Shown here in pieces: positions 17,968-26,511 of a stretch of 64,000 nucleotides of DNA. The notes under the pieces are model-generated. The model searched no databases, had not been told where the DNA came from, and saw nothing but the letters and a program-made list of their open reading frames with translations. Source of the stretch: RGIG3102 sp964369915 (GTDB lineage: Bacteria; Bacillota; Clostridia; Oscillospirales; Ruminococcaceae); the NCBI GenBank assembly GCA_964369915.1, contig CAYJGG010000003.1, positions 1 through 64,000 of the forward strand. Reading direction: 5' to 3'. The translations under genes and the position numbers were made by a program. The number at the start of each line of letters is the position of its first letter. Positions within the stretch are counted from its first letter, which is position 1.

Positions 17968-19179
17968 TTATCTATCTTTTTTAGCTTTTATTTTTTTAAT
18001 ATCACAATATATATCGCTATTTTCAGTTAAGATTTTTATTTCATCTCCAACTGCTAATTTTTTATTTTTTATTAAATCATCTTCTTTGTAAACCAAATTA
18101 TATCCTTTTTTTAATAAATTCAAAGGATTTAATTCGTCTAGCATTTTATGATTAAATACTAGATTTGATTTTAAATTATCAATTTTAATTTTAAAGTTTT
18201 GATTTAAAGAAGTTTCTAAGTTGTTTAATTTTTCTGTATGAATAGCTTTAAAATTTTTAAATTTATAAAATCCATCTGATGATTTCATTAATTCTAAATT
18301 TCTATTTAATTCAAAAGTTTTTGATGTTAATTTATCTTTAAAATATTCTTCATATGAAAGTAAATTCATCACTAAACTTTCCCTATCAGGAAAAGCAAGT
18401 TCAGCAGCAGCACTCGGAGTTGCGGCTCTTACATCACAAACGAAATCTAATATTGTAAAATCAATTTCATGGCCTATTGCACTGATTGTAGGCTTTTTGC
18501 AATTAAAAGCGGCTCTTGCGATCTCTTCGCTATTATAAATCCACAAATCATCAGCACTACCGCCACCACGAGTTATAATAATTAAATCTAATTCTTCTAT
18601 ATCATCAAGCGCTTTTATAGCTTTAATTATAGATTTTTCTGCCTCTTTTTCTCCTTGCACTAAGCAATTAGCTAAATATATTTTAGCACATGGAAATCTT
18701 CTATTCATAACGCTTACAATATCTTTTATTGCAGCTCCTGTTTCACTAGTTGCAACACCTATTTTAAAAGGATACTGCGGTAAAGGTTTTTTATTTTTTT
18801 CATCAAATAAACCTTCTTTTTCTAATTTTTGTTTTAGCTGTTCAAAAGCGATTTGTCTAGCACCAATACCAGCTGGAAACATATCAGTTACATAAAATTG
18901 ATACGAGCCATTAGCCTCATAAATACTAACTTTACCCCTAACTAAAACTTTCATTCCATCTTCAGGCATAAAATTTATTTTAATATTATTAAATTTAAAC
19001 ATAACAGCATTAATTGCTGCTTTTTCATCTTTTAGAGAAAAATAAAAATGCCCAGAAGTATAATGATTTTTAAAATTTGATATCTCTGCCTCAACAGTTA
19101 TATCCTTTAAAAATTTATCATTCTCTAAAATATTTTTTGCATATAAATTTAAAGCCGAAACACTTAAAATATTATCCAT
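17968..19179 (-). CDS. xseA: Exodeoxyribonuclease VII large subunit
   Basis: Catalytic subunit of exonuclease VII. The 403-residue protein has an N-terminal OB-fold (residues about 8-100, with HFYFSLKDEKAAINAVMF), a central nuclease domain with GVATSETGAAIKDI, RGGGSADDLWIYNSE and GHEIDFTILDFVCDVRAATPSAAAELA, and a C-terminal coiled region. The ATG overlaps the stop of the upstream TsaD-like gene by 8 bases (ATGGATAA), so translation is probably coupled. Confidence 0.95.
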   Translation of the reverse strand: MDNILSVSALNLYAKNILENDKFLKDITVEAEISNFKNHYTSGHFYFSLKDEKAAINAVMFKFNNIKINFMPEDGMKVLVRGKVSIYEANGSYQFYVTDMFPAGIGARQIAFEQLKQKLEKEGLFDEKNKKPLPQYPFKIGVATSETGAAIKDIVSVMNRRFPCAKIYLANCLVQGEKEAEKSIIKAIKALDDIEELDLIIITRGGGSADDLWIYNSEEIARAAFNCKKPTISAIGHEIDFTILDFVCDVRAATPSAAAELAFPDRESLVMNLLSYEEYFKDKLTSKTFELNRNLELMKSSDGFYKFKNFKAIHTEKLNNLETSLNQNFKIKIDNLKSNLVFNHKMLDELNPLNLLKKGYNLVYKEDDLIKNKKLAVGDEIKILTENSDIYCDIKKIKAKKDR

Positions 19180-20101
19180 TTATTATCCTTTTATAGCTTT
19201 TAACAGCAGCGCCAACTGCATTATCACCCGATAAATATTCTTCACAAAAATATATATCATTTAACTCTTTTTGCATAATTTGCCTTATCACATTAGAAGA
19301 CATAACTCCCCCAGCTGCAACTATATTTAAATTCCCATAATCATTTCTTACATTATTTAGAATTAAAGTTAAACTTTTTGCAATAAAACTTAAATTGTAT
19401 TTTGCAATATAGCTTTTATCTATATTATCATTTATCATTTTATCGCATTGATTTTCAAGCCCTGAGAGATTACAATTATATCCCTTAACACTAACTTTCA
19501 CTTTTATATCTTCATTGCATTCACTAGCTAATTTAGAAACATATTTACCAGCTGGAAATTCAAAACCTAGCTTTACGCCTAATCTATCAATAGCTTGTCC
19601 TGCGTATAAATCGTTCGAAGTTCCTATTGTTTTTATTATTTTTTCATTTTCTATTAATAAAATATCTGTTGTACCGCCTGAAATATGTAGCATAATAAAT
19701 TTTTCGTTTTTAAATCTATTATCATTTAAACTAAATAAACAGCTTTGAATATGACATTCTTGATGTGAAAGTTCGGTTACTGGAATATTATTAGTTAAAG
19801 AAATAGCATAAGCTGCCATTTTACCTACTAAAAAACAAGGCATGTATGAATTTTCTTCATTTTTAGGCTTTGTTGTAACGCCAATTCCTTTAATATCAAA
19901 AAAATTAAAATCCATATTTTCTTTTATGATATCAGTTAAAGATTTTATATGGTTAAAAACAGCTTCTTGCTGTCTTAACCCCATTTCACCTTTTTTAACT
20001 GGTAAAAATATTTTTTTGTGCAATAAAACTTTATGGTTTTCATTATCTACAACGCTTAAAGAAGTCGCATAATTACTAGTGTCTATGCCTAAAGTTTTCA
20101 T
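19172..20101 (-). CDS. TsaD/Kae1-like ASKHA protein (M22 family paralogue)
   Basis: A 309-residue member of the Kae1/TsaD superfamily, but not the standard TsaD, which is longer and more conserved. It keeps the metal site as HQECH (H113, H117), the phosphate loop GIDTSNY at 5-11, ISGGTTDILL near 155 and AAGGVMSSN near 263, so an intact ATP-binding ASKHA fold is likely. In clostridia such a paralogue recurs between nusB and xseA, often called peptidase M22 or Kae1-like, with no demonstrated function that I know of. It may retain a carbamoyl-transfer or regulatory role; the target is unknown. Confidence 0.8.
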   Translation of the reverse strand: MKTLGIDTSNYATSLSVVDNENHKVLLHKKIFLPVKKGEMGLRQQEAVFNHIKSLTDIIKENMDFNFFDIKGIGVTTKPKNEENSYMPCFLVGKMAAYAISLTNNIPVTELSHQECHIQSCLFSLNDNRFKNEKFIMLHISGGTTDILLIENEKIIKTIGTSNDLYAGQAIDRLGVKLGFEFPAGKYVSKLASECNEDIKVKVSVKGYNCNLSGLENQCDKMINDNIDKSYIAKYNLSFIAKSLTLILNNVRNDYGNLNIVAAGGVMSSNVIRQIMQKELNDIYFCEEYLSGDNAVGAAVKSYKRIING

Positions 20102-20103
20102 AA

Positions 20104-20520
20104 TTATTCTTTACCACGAATTTCTTTTGAAACACTACCTAAAATTCCATTTACAAATTGATAATCTTTTTCACCAGCAAATTTTTTAGCAATTTCAACA
20201 GCTTCATTTATAACAATGCTATCCATATCTTCTTCTGTGAACATCATTTCTGCAACACTCAATCTTAAAATTGAACTAGAAACTCTGGAAACTCTTTCTT
20301 GTTTCCAGTTTTTTAATTTTGATTGAATCATATCGTTAACTGCATCAGCATTTTTATAATATAAATTCATTAATGAAATTGCAAAATCATCTAAACGATA
20401 TTCTTCGTATTCCGGCAACTCTTGAGTTACTGCTAATATATCATCTAAATCATTAGCTGAAAAGCTAGCCTCAAAAACAGCAATAAAAGCATTTTCTCTT
20501 GATTTTCTTCTTGTACTCAT
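20104..20520 (-). CDS. nusB: Transcription antitermination factor NusB
   Basis: All-helical RNA-binding protein of 138 residues that joins NusE (S10) in rRNA antitermination. The N-terminus (RRKSRENAFIAVFEASFS) and the C-terminal block IVINEAVEIAKKFAGEKDYQFVNGILG are diagnostic. It lies 3 bases upstream of the TsaD-like gene. A small terminator-like hairpin precedes it, and a weak promoter (TTGGAG with ATAATA about 17 bases on) can be drawn at that hairpin. Confidence 0.94.
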   Translation of the reverse strand: MSTRRKSRENAFIAVFEASFSANDLDDILAVTQELPEYEEYRLDDFAISLMNLYYKNADAVNDMIQSKLKNWKQERVSRVSSSILRLSVAEMMFTEEDMDSIVINEAVEIAKKFAGEKDYQFVNGILGSVSKEIRGKE

Positions 20521-20572
20521 AATTTATTCTTCCCTTATATTTAGTATTCTTTTATTATCTATCACTAAAATC

Positions 20573-20597
20573 ACCCTCCAAGATAATCAAGGAGGGT
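20573..20597 (-). terminator. Terminator-like hairpin between the Asp23 gene and nusB
   Basis: ACCCTCC (20573-20579) pairs with GGAGGGT (20591-20597), a GC-rich 7-base-pair stem in a very AT-rich region, with an 11-base loop. On the minus strand it is followed by TGATTTT; on the plus strand by TTTTT. It may partly separate the Asp23-family gene from the nusB-recN unit. Confidence 0.55.
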
Positions 20598-20603
20598 TTT
20601 TAA

Positions 20604-20966
20604 TTATTCAACATTTTCTATTGTATCAACGCCAGATATAATAATATTAACTTTTGCAACTGTGATATTAGTCATGTTTTGAACGCTTGATTTAACAGCT
20701 TCTTGAACTAACTTTGCAACAGATTTTACTTTAACACCATAGTCTAACACAAGGTGAATTTTAACATCTGCAACACCTTCTAAAATACTAACTTCAACAG
20801 CTTTTGGAAGATTTGTTTTTGCAAACATTCCCTTAACTCCAAAATTTGCTATTGAAACTCTACTAACGCCTTCAACTTCAAGTGCCGCTAATTTTGCAAT
20901 TTTTTCTACAACATTTGCTGAAATATATAAATCGCCTTCCTGCTTTGTGTTTTTATTAATTTCCAT
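20604..20966 (-). CDS. Asp23/Gls24 family envelope stress protein
   Basis: A 120-residue member of the Asp23/DUF322 family, related to B. subtilis YqhY. Visible features are the family core ISANVVEKIAKLAALEVEGVSRV near 13-35, a central glycine-rich turn, and the C-terminal VAKLVQEAVKSSVQNMTNITVAKVNIIISGV. YqhY-type proteins sit next to nusB in Firmicutes and have been linked genetically to acetyl-CoA carboxylase control and envelope homeostasis. Here no accB or accC gene is adjacent. It has its own strong sigma-A promoter directly after spoIIIAH. Confidence 0.9.
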   Translation of the reverse strand: MEINKNTKQEGDLYISANVVEKIAKLAALEVEGVSRVSIANFGVKGMFAKTNLPKAVEVSILEGVADVKIHLVLDYGVKVKSVAKLVQEAVKSSVQNMTNITVAKVNIIISGVDTIENVE

Positions 20967-21087
20967 AAAATAATCGTTCCTTTCCGCATACCTTTAAGAA
21001 TAACAATTACTGTTTAAATAATCATTATATTCATAATATACTAGCTTAAAATTGATATTTTAAACTTATTAGTGGTTATTTATGTAT

Positions 21088-21116
21088 ATTATATCATTAT
21101 TTTAGAAAATTAACAA
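21088..21116 (-). promoter_or_regulatory. Sigma-A promoter of the Asp23-family gene
   Basis: On the minus strand TTGTTA (21116-21111), a 17-base spacer, then TATAAT (21093-21088). It begins 3 bases beyond the spoIIIAH stop codon and predicts a leader of about 115 bases. A second possible -10, TATAAT, lies further downstream in the same leader. Confidence 0.75.
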
Positions 21117-21118
21117 CA

Positions 21119-21718
21119 CTATTTTACTTCAATTACAACAATATTTTGTGCTAAGATGTCAGTTTTAGATAAAACTACATCTCTTACCTTTACAACATCT
21201 TGTGCAGTTAGTGTTCCACTCGTTGGCGCAACAGCTAAAGTTATCTTTTCTCCAGCTATTGTTGCAACACAATCCGTAAAGCCTTTTGCCTTTACCATAT
21301 TTTCAATATCCGTTTCAAGAGTCATATCTTGAACAATTTTAGCAAGACTTTCTGTAGCTTGTGTTTTCTCTGAATCTGATAAATTAGCGCTTTTTAATGT
21401 TTGTTCAAGTGTGTCTAGTGCTTCATCTCTTGTTTTTTCTCTAGCGAGTCTTGTTTCTTCAAAATATTTTTCTATATCAGTTTTATTTGTTGCAACTAGT
21501 TGTGCATCTCCATAATTTTCTGCTTCATAATCGTCCATAGTTAAAAGTAAATCACCTTCATTTATTTCAGATACTTCTCCTTGAGTTTCCATTGTTTCAG
21601 CTGTTATATAGTGTCCTTGCGCTCCTTGAGAATACTCCCAATTTAAATAAACTGCCACCATTAATGCAAATGATAAAAGCACTAATGTTAATTTTCTTTG
21701 TTTTGATATTTTTTTCAT
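21119..21718 (-). CDS. spoIIIAH: Stage III sporulation protein SpoIIIAH
   Basis: Mother-cell membrane protein whose extracellular domain pairs with forespore SpoIIQ in the channel across the engulfed forespore's membranes. The 199-residue protein has a short basic N-terminus (MKKISKQRK), one transmembrane segment near 10-26, a Glu-rich linker, and a C-terminal YscJ/FliF-like ring-building domain (ESLAKIVQDMTLETDIENMV to the end). It is the last gene of the spoIIIA operon, 16 bases after spoIIIAG. No terminator is visible between it and the Asp23-family gene. Confidence 0.92.
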   Translation of the reverse strand: MKKISKQRKLTLVLLSFALMVAVYLNWEYSQGAQGHYITAETMETQGEVSEINEGDLLLTMDDYEAENYGDAQLVATNKTDIEKYFEETRLAREKTRDEALDTLEQTLKSANLSDSEKTQATESLAKIVQDMTLETDIENMVKAKGFTDCVATIAGEKITLAVAPTSGTLTAQDVVKVRDVVLSKTDILAQNIVVIEVK

Positions 21719-21734
21719 AAATGTCCCTTTCTTT

Positions 21735-22280
21735 TTATTGCATTTTTATTACACATATTCTATTGCTAGATACATCTAAAGCAACCTGTGCAGCAGAAGT
21801 TATGTCGCTCACAACTGATATATCATCTGCTCCTTTAGTAACTACAACTACACCTTTTATTTCTGGTTCTATTGTTGTTTGTATTAATGCTGTTTCTTCA
21901 TCGTATCCTTCTATTAAAACAAAACTGCTTTCATAGCTCGATTTTGTGGATTCACCATCATAATTTTCATCTTGAGATTTTTCTTCTCTCACATAGATAT
22001 TTTCCCATGAAGATTCAAGTGTAATCATAACTTCAACTTCACCTGCCCCCTCTACTAACGATAAAATTTTTTGCAAATCTGTTTCAAGAGTTTTTATATA
22101 ATTATCTAAATCATTTTCATAAGATAAATTTTCGTTTAATGTTAAATCTTCTGTTGTTAAAACAGGACCAAGTGAAATTAAAAATATTCCAATAAAACCT
22201 AAAACTATAAATACATTTGTTTTACCTTGCTCTAAAAGAGATTTAATAATTTTATTTTCTTTAATTTTATCCATATTCAC
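21735..22280 (-). CDS. spoIIIAG: Stage III sporulation protein SpoIIIAG
   Basis: A ring-forming component of the SpoIIIA-SpoIIQ transenvelope complex. The 181-residue protein has a cytoplasmic N-terminus, a transmembrane segment near 20-41 (VFIVLGFIGIFLISLGPVL), and an outer domain with GAGEVEVMITLESS near 87 and EPEIKGVVVVTKGAD near 140, the family ring-building motif. It overlaps spoIIIAF by 14 bases and precedes spoIIIAH. It is somewhat shorter than the Bacillus protein. Confidence 0.92.
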   Translation of the reverse strand: MNMDKIKENKIIKSLLEQGKTNVFIVLGFIGIFLISLGPVLTTEDLTLNENLSYENDLDNYIKTLETDLQKILSLVEGAGEVEVMITLESSWENIYVREEKSQDENYDGESTKSSYESSFVLIEGYDEETALIQTTIEPEIKGVVVVTKGADDISVVSDITSAAQVALDVSSNRICVIKMQ

Positions 22281-22728
22281 CTCTAAAAATTATACATTCT
22301 TCACTTGCAATTTCTTCTAGTAGTTCAATTATCTGTTTATTTTTATTTTCCTCACTTCCATAAATACTAATTTCTTTTATATAAAAACTTTCATTTTCTT
22401 TATGTATATGCACACTTACATCTTTATAGGATATATTTTTTTCATTTAATATATTTTCAATATCATTTTTTATAATAAGTGCTGCATTTTCTATAATAAA
22501 ATCAATATTCTCATTGTTATCAATTTCAATATTTTCAAAATCAAATGTTTCAATTGCTAAGTTTAAATCAAATTTTTGAAATGGTGATAATATATTTAAT
22601 ATTAAAATTAATCCTAAAACAGTTTGCATTATTTTATAAGTATGTTTAATTTTTATTAAATTAAATAAAAGTCCTATTATATAAATCGCAAGGCATAAAC
22701 TTCCTATATTATTATATATATCCTGCAT
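22267..22728 (-). CDS. spoIIIAF: Stage III sporulation protein SpoIIIAF
   Basis: A 153-residue protein with two N-terminal transmembrane helices (about 8-27 and 35-52, the latter ending in the family's NILSPFQKFDL) and a C-terminal extracytoplasmic domain with a ring-building motif (VSVHIHKENESFYIKEISIYG). Shorter than the roughly 200-residue Bacillus version but with the same layout. Position between spoIIIAE and spoIIIAG confirms the call. The start is one base from the spoIIIAE stop. Confidence 0.88.
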   Translation of the reverse strand: MQDIYNNIGSLCLAIYIIGLLFNLIKIKHTYKIMQTVLGLILILNILSPFQKFDLNLAIETFDFENIEIDNNENIDFIIENAALIIKNDIENILNEKNISYKDVSVHIHKENESFYIKEISIYGSEENKNKQIIELLEEIASEECIIFRGEYG

Positions 22729-23781
22729 TTAAACTCCCCCAGTCAAACTTATCATTATCGTTGTTGAAAAAATAAGTAGGACTAAAAATAAGATAATTAA
22801 AGATATAATTAGTTCAATTAAATTTTTATATCCTGATAAAAGTTTTACAACTACATTTGTGTTTAAAACATCAGCTATAATAATTAAAATATTAAAAACA
22901 ATCCAATAAATTAAAACTAAAACTAAAGATGGCAAAAATATAACTGCAACAGCACTAATTCCGGCAAGCCCTGCAAACCCTTTAACAACTTCCATACTAG
23001 AATAAACACTTCCAACTGCATCTTGTAAAGCACCACCTATAACAGGAATAACACCTGTTACTCCTTCTCCTATCTTTAAAGCTAAATTATCTTGACTTTG
23101 AGTTATTGTTGTTTGCAAAGTTAGGCTAAAGCAAATAAAACTAACTATTGCTTTTAAAACCCATTTAATAAGTTTTAAATAAAATTCTAAAAAAGAATCT
23201 AATCTTATTTCATCAACAGCACTACTAGTTAAATTAACAGCTAAAAAAACATTAAAACTTGGTATTATTATATTTACACATAAGTTTGATACAAATAATA
23301 AACCTGTTAAAAAAATGCCCGTGTATAAAGTGGATGTTAAAAATTCTCCGCTAGCTGCTGATATACCTGCAAAAATTGGTATAAATGTAGTCATAAAGCT
23401 ATTTATATCAAATAGATTTTCAGTTATTATTTTTATTACCTTCGCTAAACTAGGCATTAATATTAAAAACACACTTATAACTGTTATTTTATCTATTGTT
23501 TGTCCAATATCTTCAAAATCTTTTGTTTGAAAAAATTTTAATACACTTGAAATTAATATAACAACCATAGTTTTAAATAATAATTCTAATGGCTCTTTTA
23601 TTTTTTCATCTAATTCTCTATTTATAAAATTTATTATACCATCAAAAGATAAATCTAATTCATTTGAATATTCTTTAGTTATTTCATTTATTTCTTGAGT
23701 ATATATATCGCTTGTTGCATATGTTTTTATTGGAAAAGTAAAGAACATTATCACAATTATTAAAATTATTAATCTCTTCAT
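22729..23781 (-). CDS. spoIIIAE: Stage III sporulation protein SpoIIIAE
   Basis: A polytopic membrane subunit of the SpoIIIA complex. The 350 residues start with a likely signal sequence (MKRLIILIIVIMFFTFPIKTYA) and continue with about seven or eight hydrophobic helices. The conserved small-residue segment GEGVTGVIPVIGGALQDAVGSVY near 235-258 is a hallmark of the family. It overlaps the spoIIIAD stop by one base (TAATG). Its role in the channel, possibly a permease-like core, is inferred in the literature and not provable here. Confidence 0.93.
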   Translation of the reverse strand: MKRLIILIIVIMFFTFPIKTYATSDIYTQEINEITKEYSNELDLSFDGIINFINRELDEKIKEPLELLFKTMVVILISSVLKFFQTKDFEDIGQTIDKITVISVFLILMPSLAKVIKIITENLFDINSFMTTFIPIFAGISAASGEFLTSTLYTGIFLTGLLFVSNLCVNIIIPSFNVFLAVNLTSSAVDEIRLDSFLEFYLKLIKWVLKAIVSFICFSLTLQTTITQSQDNLALKIGEGVTGVIPVIGGALQDAVGSVYSSMEVVKGFAGLAGISAVAVIFLPSLVLVLIYWIVFNILIIIADVLNTNVVVKLLSGYKNLIELIISLIILFLVLLIFSTTIMISLTGGV

Positions 23782-24158
23782 TACACAAGCCCTCTAATAA
23801 TATTAATAACTTCTAAAAATATAGGCATTGCAGTTATGATTATTGCTATTCTTCCTGCAAAAATCATTTGATTTGAAAGAGCTTTATTGTTATTATCAAG
23901 ACAAATATCAGAAATAAACTGCGTAACTAACCCTATCCCAACAGTTTTAAAAATTATGTCTACTCCTAAAAAATCTAAACTTTCTATATTATATTTTATT
24001 TCATCTATAACTGGAGTAATATAACTTATTATGTATACTAAAACTAAAACACTACAAGAAATGGTTATTAAACTTTGAATATTTTTATTGAAAAGTGGTA
24101 AAGAAGAAACTAAGGCTACCACAATTAAAACTAAAGCTGAAATTTTTAATATATCCAT
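23781..24158 (-). CDS. spoIIIAD: Stage III sporulation protein SpoIIIAD
   Basis: A 125-residue membrane protein with about four hydrophobic helices, related to the FliQ-like small export proteins. The stretch FKTVGIGLVTQFISDICLDNNNKALSNQMIFAGRIAII near 70-108 is characteristic. It follows spoIIIAC by 2 bases and runs directly into spoIIIAE. Confidence 0.92.
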   Translation of the reverse strand: MDILKISALVLIVVALVSSLPLFNKNIQSLITISCSVLVLVYIISYITPVIDEIKYNIESLDFLGVDIIFKTVGIGLVTQFISDICLDNNNKALSNQMIFAGRIAIIITAMPIFLEVINIIRGLV

Positions 24159-24160
24159 AT

Positions 24161-24355
24161 TTAAAATCCAAAGAGATATTTTATTGTTTCAAAAAGCTCT
24201 TGAACCTGAGTTATCACCATTGTTAAAACAACAATTAACCCCATTAAAGTTGTGAGCATTGCCTGTTCTTCTCGTCCACTTCTAACTAAAACTTGATTTA
24301 AAACAGACACGATTATTCCAATAGCAGCAATTTGAAATATTAAATCCACTTCCAT
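24161..24355 (-). CDS. spoIIIAC: Stage III sporulation protein SpoIIIAC
   Basis: A 64-residue protein with two transmembrane helices flanking a polar loop; the first helix FQIAAIGIIVSVLNQVLVRSGREEQAM is the family signature. The order and spacing between spoIIIAB (22 bases upstream) and spoIIIAD (2 bases downstream) match other spore-formers. Confidence 0.93.
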   Translation of the reverse strand: MEVDLIFQIAAIGIIVSVLNQVLVRSGREEQAMLTTLMGLIVVLTMVITQVQELFETIKYLFGF

Positions 24356-24377
24356 AATTTATTTCACTTCCTTTGCT

Positions 24378-24848
24378 TTAAATTATAATTATTGAAATTA
24401 TTAGTCCAATAGAAATTCCTATCGCAGAATTTACCCTTTTTTCTTCTTTATATGCTTTTTCGCATTTAATGATATAATACTCAACTAATTTTAAACTAGA
24501 ATTAATAAATTCTTTTTCATTTTCTTTATCGTATTTACCTATTCGATTAAGAAAATTATCTAAAATTTTTATATATTTAGTTTCTAAAAGTTTATTTTTA
24601 TATTTTAAAATCAAAAATTCTTCTTTTTTATTAAATTTAAACTTTTTAAAATATTCTGTTTTACTAAGATCCATTTCATTAAAAATCTTTATATATGTAT
24701 AGTCTAAATTTTGAGTTATTTGAATTTGCGTTAAAATGTATTTAATATCTTCTAAAAATTTCAAAGAATAATAATTAGAAAAATCTTTTCGCATAAATAA
24801 TATTACACATGAAAATATAATTAAAAAAACTCCTATAATTTTAAACAT
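24378..24848 (-). CDS. spoIIIAB: Stage III sporulation protein SpoIIIAB
   Basis: A 156-residue protein with an N-terminal membrane helix (residues 2-19), a helical cytoplasmic or periplasmic body, and a C-terminal hydrophobic helix (SAIGISIGLIISIIII) at the end. The GspF-like family is poorly conserved in sequence; the identification rests on length, layout and position. The ATG overlaps the spoIIIAA stop by 8 bases (ATGTTTAA). Lys, Asn and Ile content is high, like its neighbours. Confidence 0.85.
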   Translation of the reverse strand: MFKIIGVFLIIFSCVILFMRKDFSNYYSLKFLEDIKYILTQIQITQNLDYTYIKIFNEMDLSKTEYFKKFKFNKKEEFLILKYKNKLLETKYIKILDNFLNRIGKYDKENEKEFINSSLKLVEYYIIKCEKAYKEEKRVNSAIGISIGLIISIIII

Positions 24849-25668
24849 TTATTATCTCCTTTATTTTATATTCCTTATTATCTAAAATAACTATTTTATC
24901 AAAAACACCACTTTTAAAAAGTGCACTTATATTTGGTTTTCTTTTTAAATCAAATAAAGAATCTGCATGAATTGCACATATAAATCTAACTCCTGTATTA
25001 ACGCTTGAAAGAATAGCTTTTGTTTCGCTTTCATCTCCGATTTCATCGCAAATTATAATTTGTGGATTTAGTGTTCTAGTTGCCATTTCTATCGCTACCG
25101 ATTTTTTCACTCTTTTTATACTATCAAAGCTTTCATTTTCATTTATTAACTCTTCTCTTTCATCACACACGCATATATTATTTTCTTTTGATAACTCTTT
25201 TATTATTGATTTTAAAATGGTGGTTTTTCCTGTGTGTGGAGCTCCTGAAATTAGTAAACCTTTTTTAAAATCTAAAATTTCTTTATTAAATTCAAAACTT
25301 GCATTATAATTTATTCTTATATTCAATGAAGTTAATTCTTTTAAAATCAGTTTATTATTATATGTATTAAATACCCCAGCAATCCCAACTCTATTTCCTT
25401 CTTTTAAGGTTATAAATCCTTTAGAAATCTCTTTTTCATATGCATTTATTGAAAATTCACACATAGAGTAAAATATATTATTTAGTATTTCCTTTGTAAT
25501 TATATAGTTTTTCATTTTTATATTTTGTTTATTTATGTTGAAGATAATTTCCTGATTTAATCGAAGCCTAATTTCTGTCGGCTTGTCTTTTAATAAATTA
25601 GCTTTTAATATTTCGTTAATAGTTTTTTTATCAAAATAAGATAGTATATCTTCTAATTTTTTATCCAT
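24841..25668 (-). CDS. spoIIIAA: Stage III sporulation protein SpoIIIAA, secretion-type ATPase
   Basis: Cytosolic ATPase of the SpoIIIA complex. The 275-residue protein carries Walker A GAPHTGKT at 142-149 and Walker B QIIICDEIGDESE near 203-215. It is slightly shorter than the 307-residue Bacillus protein. It is the first gene of the eight-gene operon, with GGAAGTG before the ATG. A CATATTAT box at 25698-25691 resembles a sigma-E -10 element, but I see no convincing matching -35, so the expected sigma-E promoter is unproven here. Confidence 0.93.
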   Translation of the reverse strand: MDKKLEDILSYFDKKTINEILKANLLKDKPTEIRLRLNQEIIFNINKQNIKMKNYIITKEILNNIFYSMCEFSINAYEKEISKGFITLKEGNRVGIAGVFNTYNNKLILKELTSLNIRINYNASFEFNKEILDFKKGLLISGAPHTGKTTILKSIIKELSKENNICVCDEREELINENESFDSIKRVKKSVAIEMATRTLNPQIIICDEIGDESETKAILSSVNTGVRFICAIHADSLFDLKRKPNISALFKSGVFDKIVILDNKEYKIKEIINV

Positions 25669-25722
25669 TTATTTCACTTCCTTTTAAAATATAATATGCA
25701 GACAAACTATTTTTAAGAACAA

Positions 25723-25759
25723 AAAAACGCATATTAGCTTTATGCTAATATACGTTTTT
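25723..25759 (-). terminator. Intrinsic terminator after the YgjP-like gene
   Basis: ACGCATATTAGC near 25727-25738 pairs with GCTAATATACG at 25744-25754 with one C-A mismatch and a 5-base loop, extended by A/T pairs. On the minus strand it is followed by a run of seven T. It overlaps the stop region of the gene ending at 25758 and isolates it from the spoIIIA operon. Confidence 0.75.
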
Positions 25760-26462
25760 ATTTATTTAGTATTTTTCTAATTATTTTATAATTTGGAGAA
25801 AATATTGATAAAAAATTATAAAATTCTTTAGAATGATTTAAATGCTTATAATGACAAAATTCATGTATTACAACATATTCAATACATTCATAACTTTTTT
25901 TAATTAAATTAATATTTAATGTTATTATATTTTTATAAGGAGCACAACTTCCCCATTTCGCCTTTAAATCCCGAAAAACAATTTCTGGAAACGGAATATT
26001 ATACTCTATAAATCTTGGGTGCACATCTTTTACTATTTCAGTTAGTATTTCTTTTGCCTTTTCTTTATAAAAGTTTTTAATTAACGTTTGTTTTCTTTTG
26101 AAATTATTTTTATCTTTTACAATTAAATATAAAATATTATCTTTTATAAAAACTTCTTCTTTACTATATTCTAAAACTTCTAAAATCAATTTATCGCCTA
26201 AAAAATAATAAACTTCTCCATTTATATATTCTAATTCTTTTGGAGTTTCTATTTTATCAAATTTATTAAAAGCATCCAAAATAAAATCAAATTTTTCTAA
26301 AACGAAATCATCTATATATTTTTTACTATTTCCCCTGCTTGCAGAAACTTTAACAATTTTATCTTTATTAATTCTTAAATTAATATTCTTAACTTTTTTT
26401 GTTTCTAAAATATATTCAATTTCAATATTATTTTTTCTAACAATTCTTTTTTCAATCTTCAT
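25758..26462 (-). CDS. YgjP-like metallopeptidase-domain protein (DUF45/M48-like)
   Basis: A 234-residue protein with the zinc-site motif HEFCH at 200-204 and a further His at 207 and 210, preceded by the family block FRDLKAKWGSCAP near 162-174 and ITLNINLIKKSYECIEYVVIHE. This is the YgjP/SprT-like DUF45 family, whose substrates are unknown. It stands alone between a purB terminator and its own terminator, so it is likely monocistronic. The link to spoIIIA is positional only. Confidence 0.87.
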   Translation of the reverse strand: MKIEKRIVRKNNIEIEYILETKKVKNINLRINKDKIVKVSASRGNSKKYIDDFVLEKFDFILDAFNKFDKIETPKELEYINGEVYYFLGDKLILEVLEYSKEEVFIKDNILYLIVKDKNNFKRKQTLIKNFYKEKAKEILTEIVKDVHPRFIEYNIPFPEIVFRDLKAKWGSCAPYKNIITLNINLIKKSYECIEYVVIHEFCHYKHLNHSKEFYNFLSIFSPNYKIIRKILNK

Positions 26463-26477
26463 ATTTACCTAAAATTA

Positions 26478-26500
26478 AACAGCCGAAAAAATCGGCTGTT
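26478..26500 (-). terminator. Intrinsic terminator after purB
   Basis: AACAGCCGA (26478-26486) pairs perfectly with TCGGCTGTT (26492-26500) around a 5-base A loop; the minus strand continues TTTAATTTT. It closes the purC-purF-purB transcript. Confidence 0.8.
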
Positions 26501-26511
26501 TATATATTTTT

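Noticed and set aside
25669..25757. A confident sigma-E promoter for spoIIIAA
   Set aside because: CATATTAT at 25698-25691 fits a -10 element, but no -35 with proper spacing is evident; left as a remark only.
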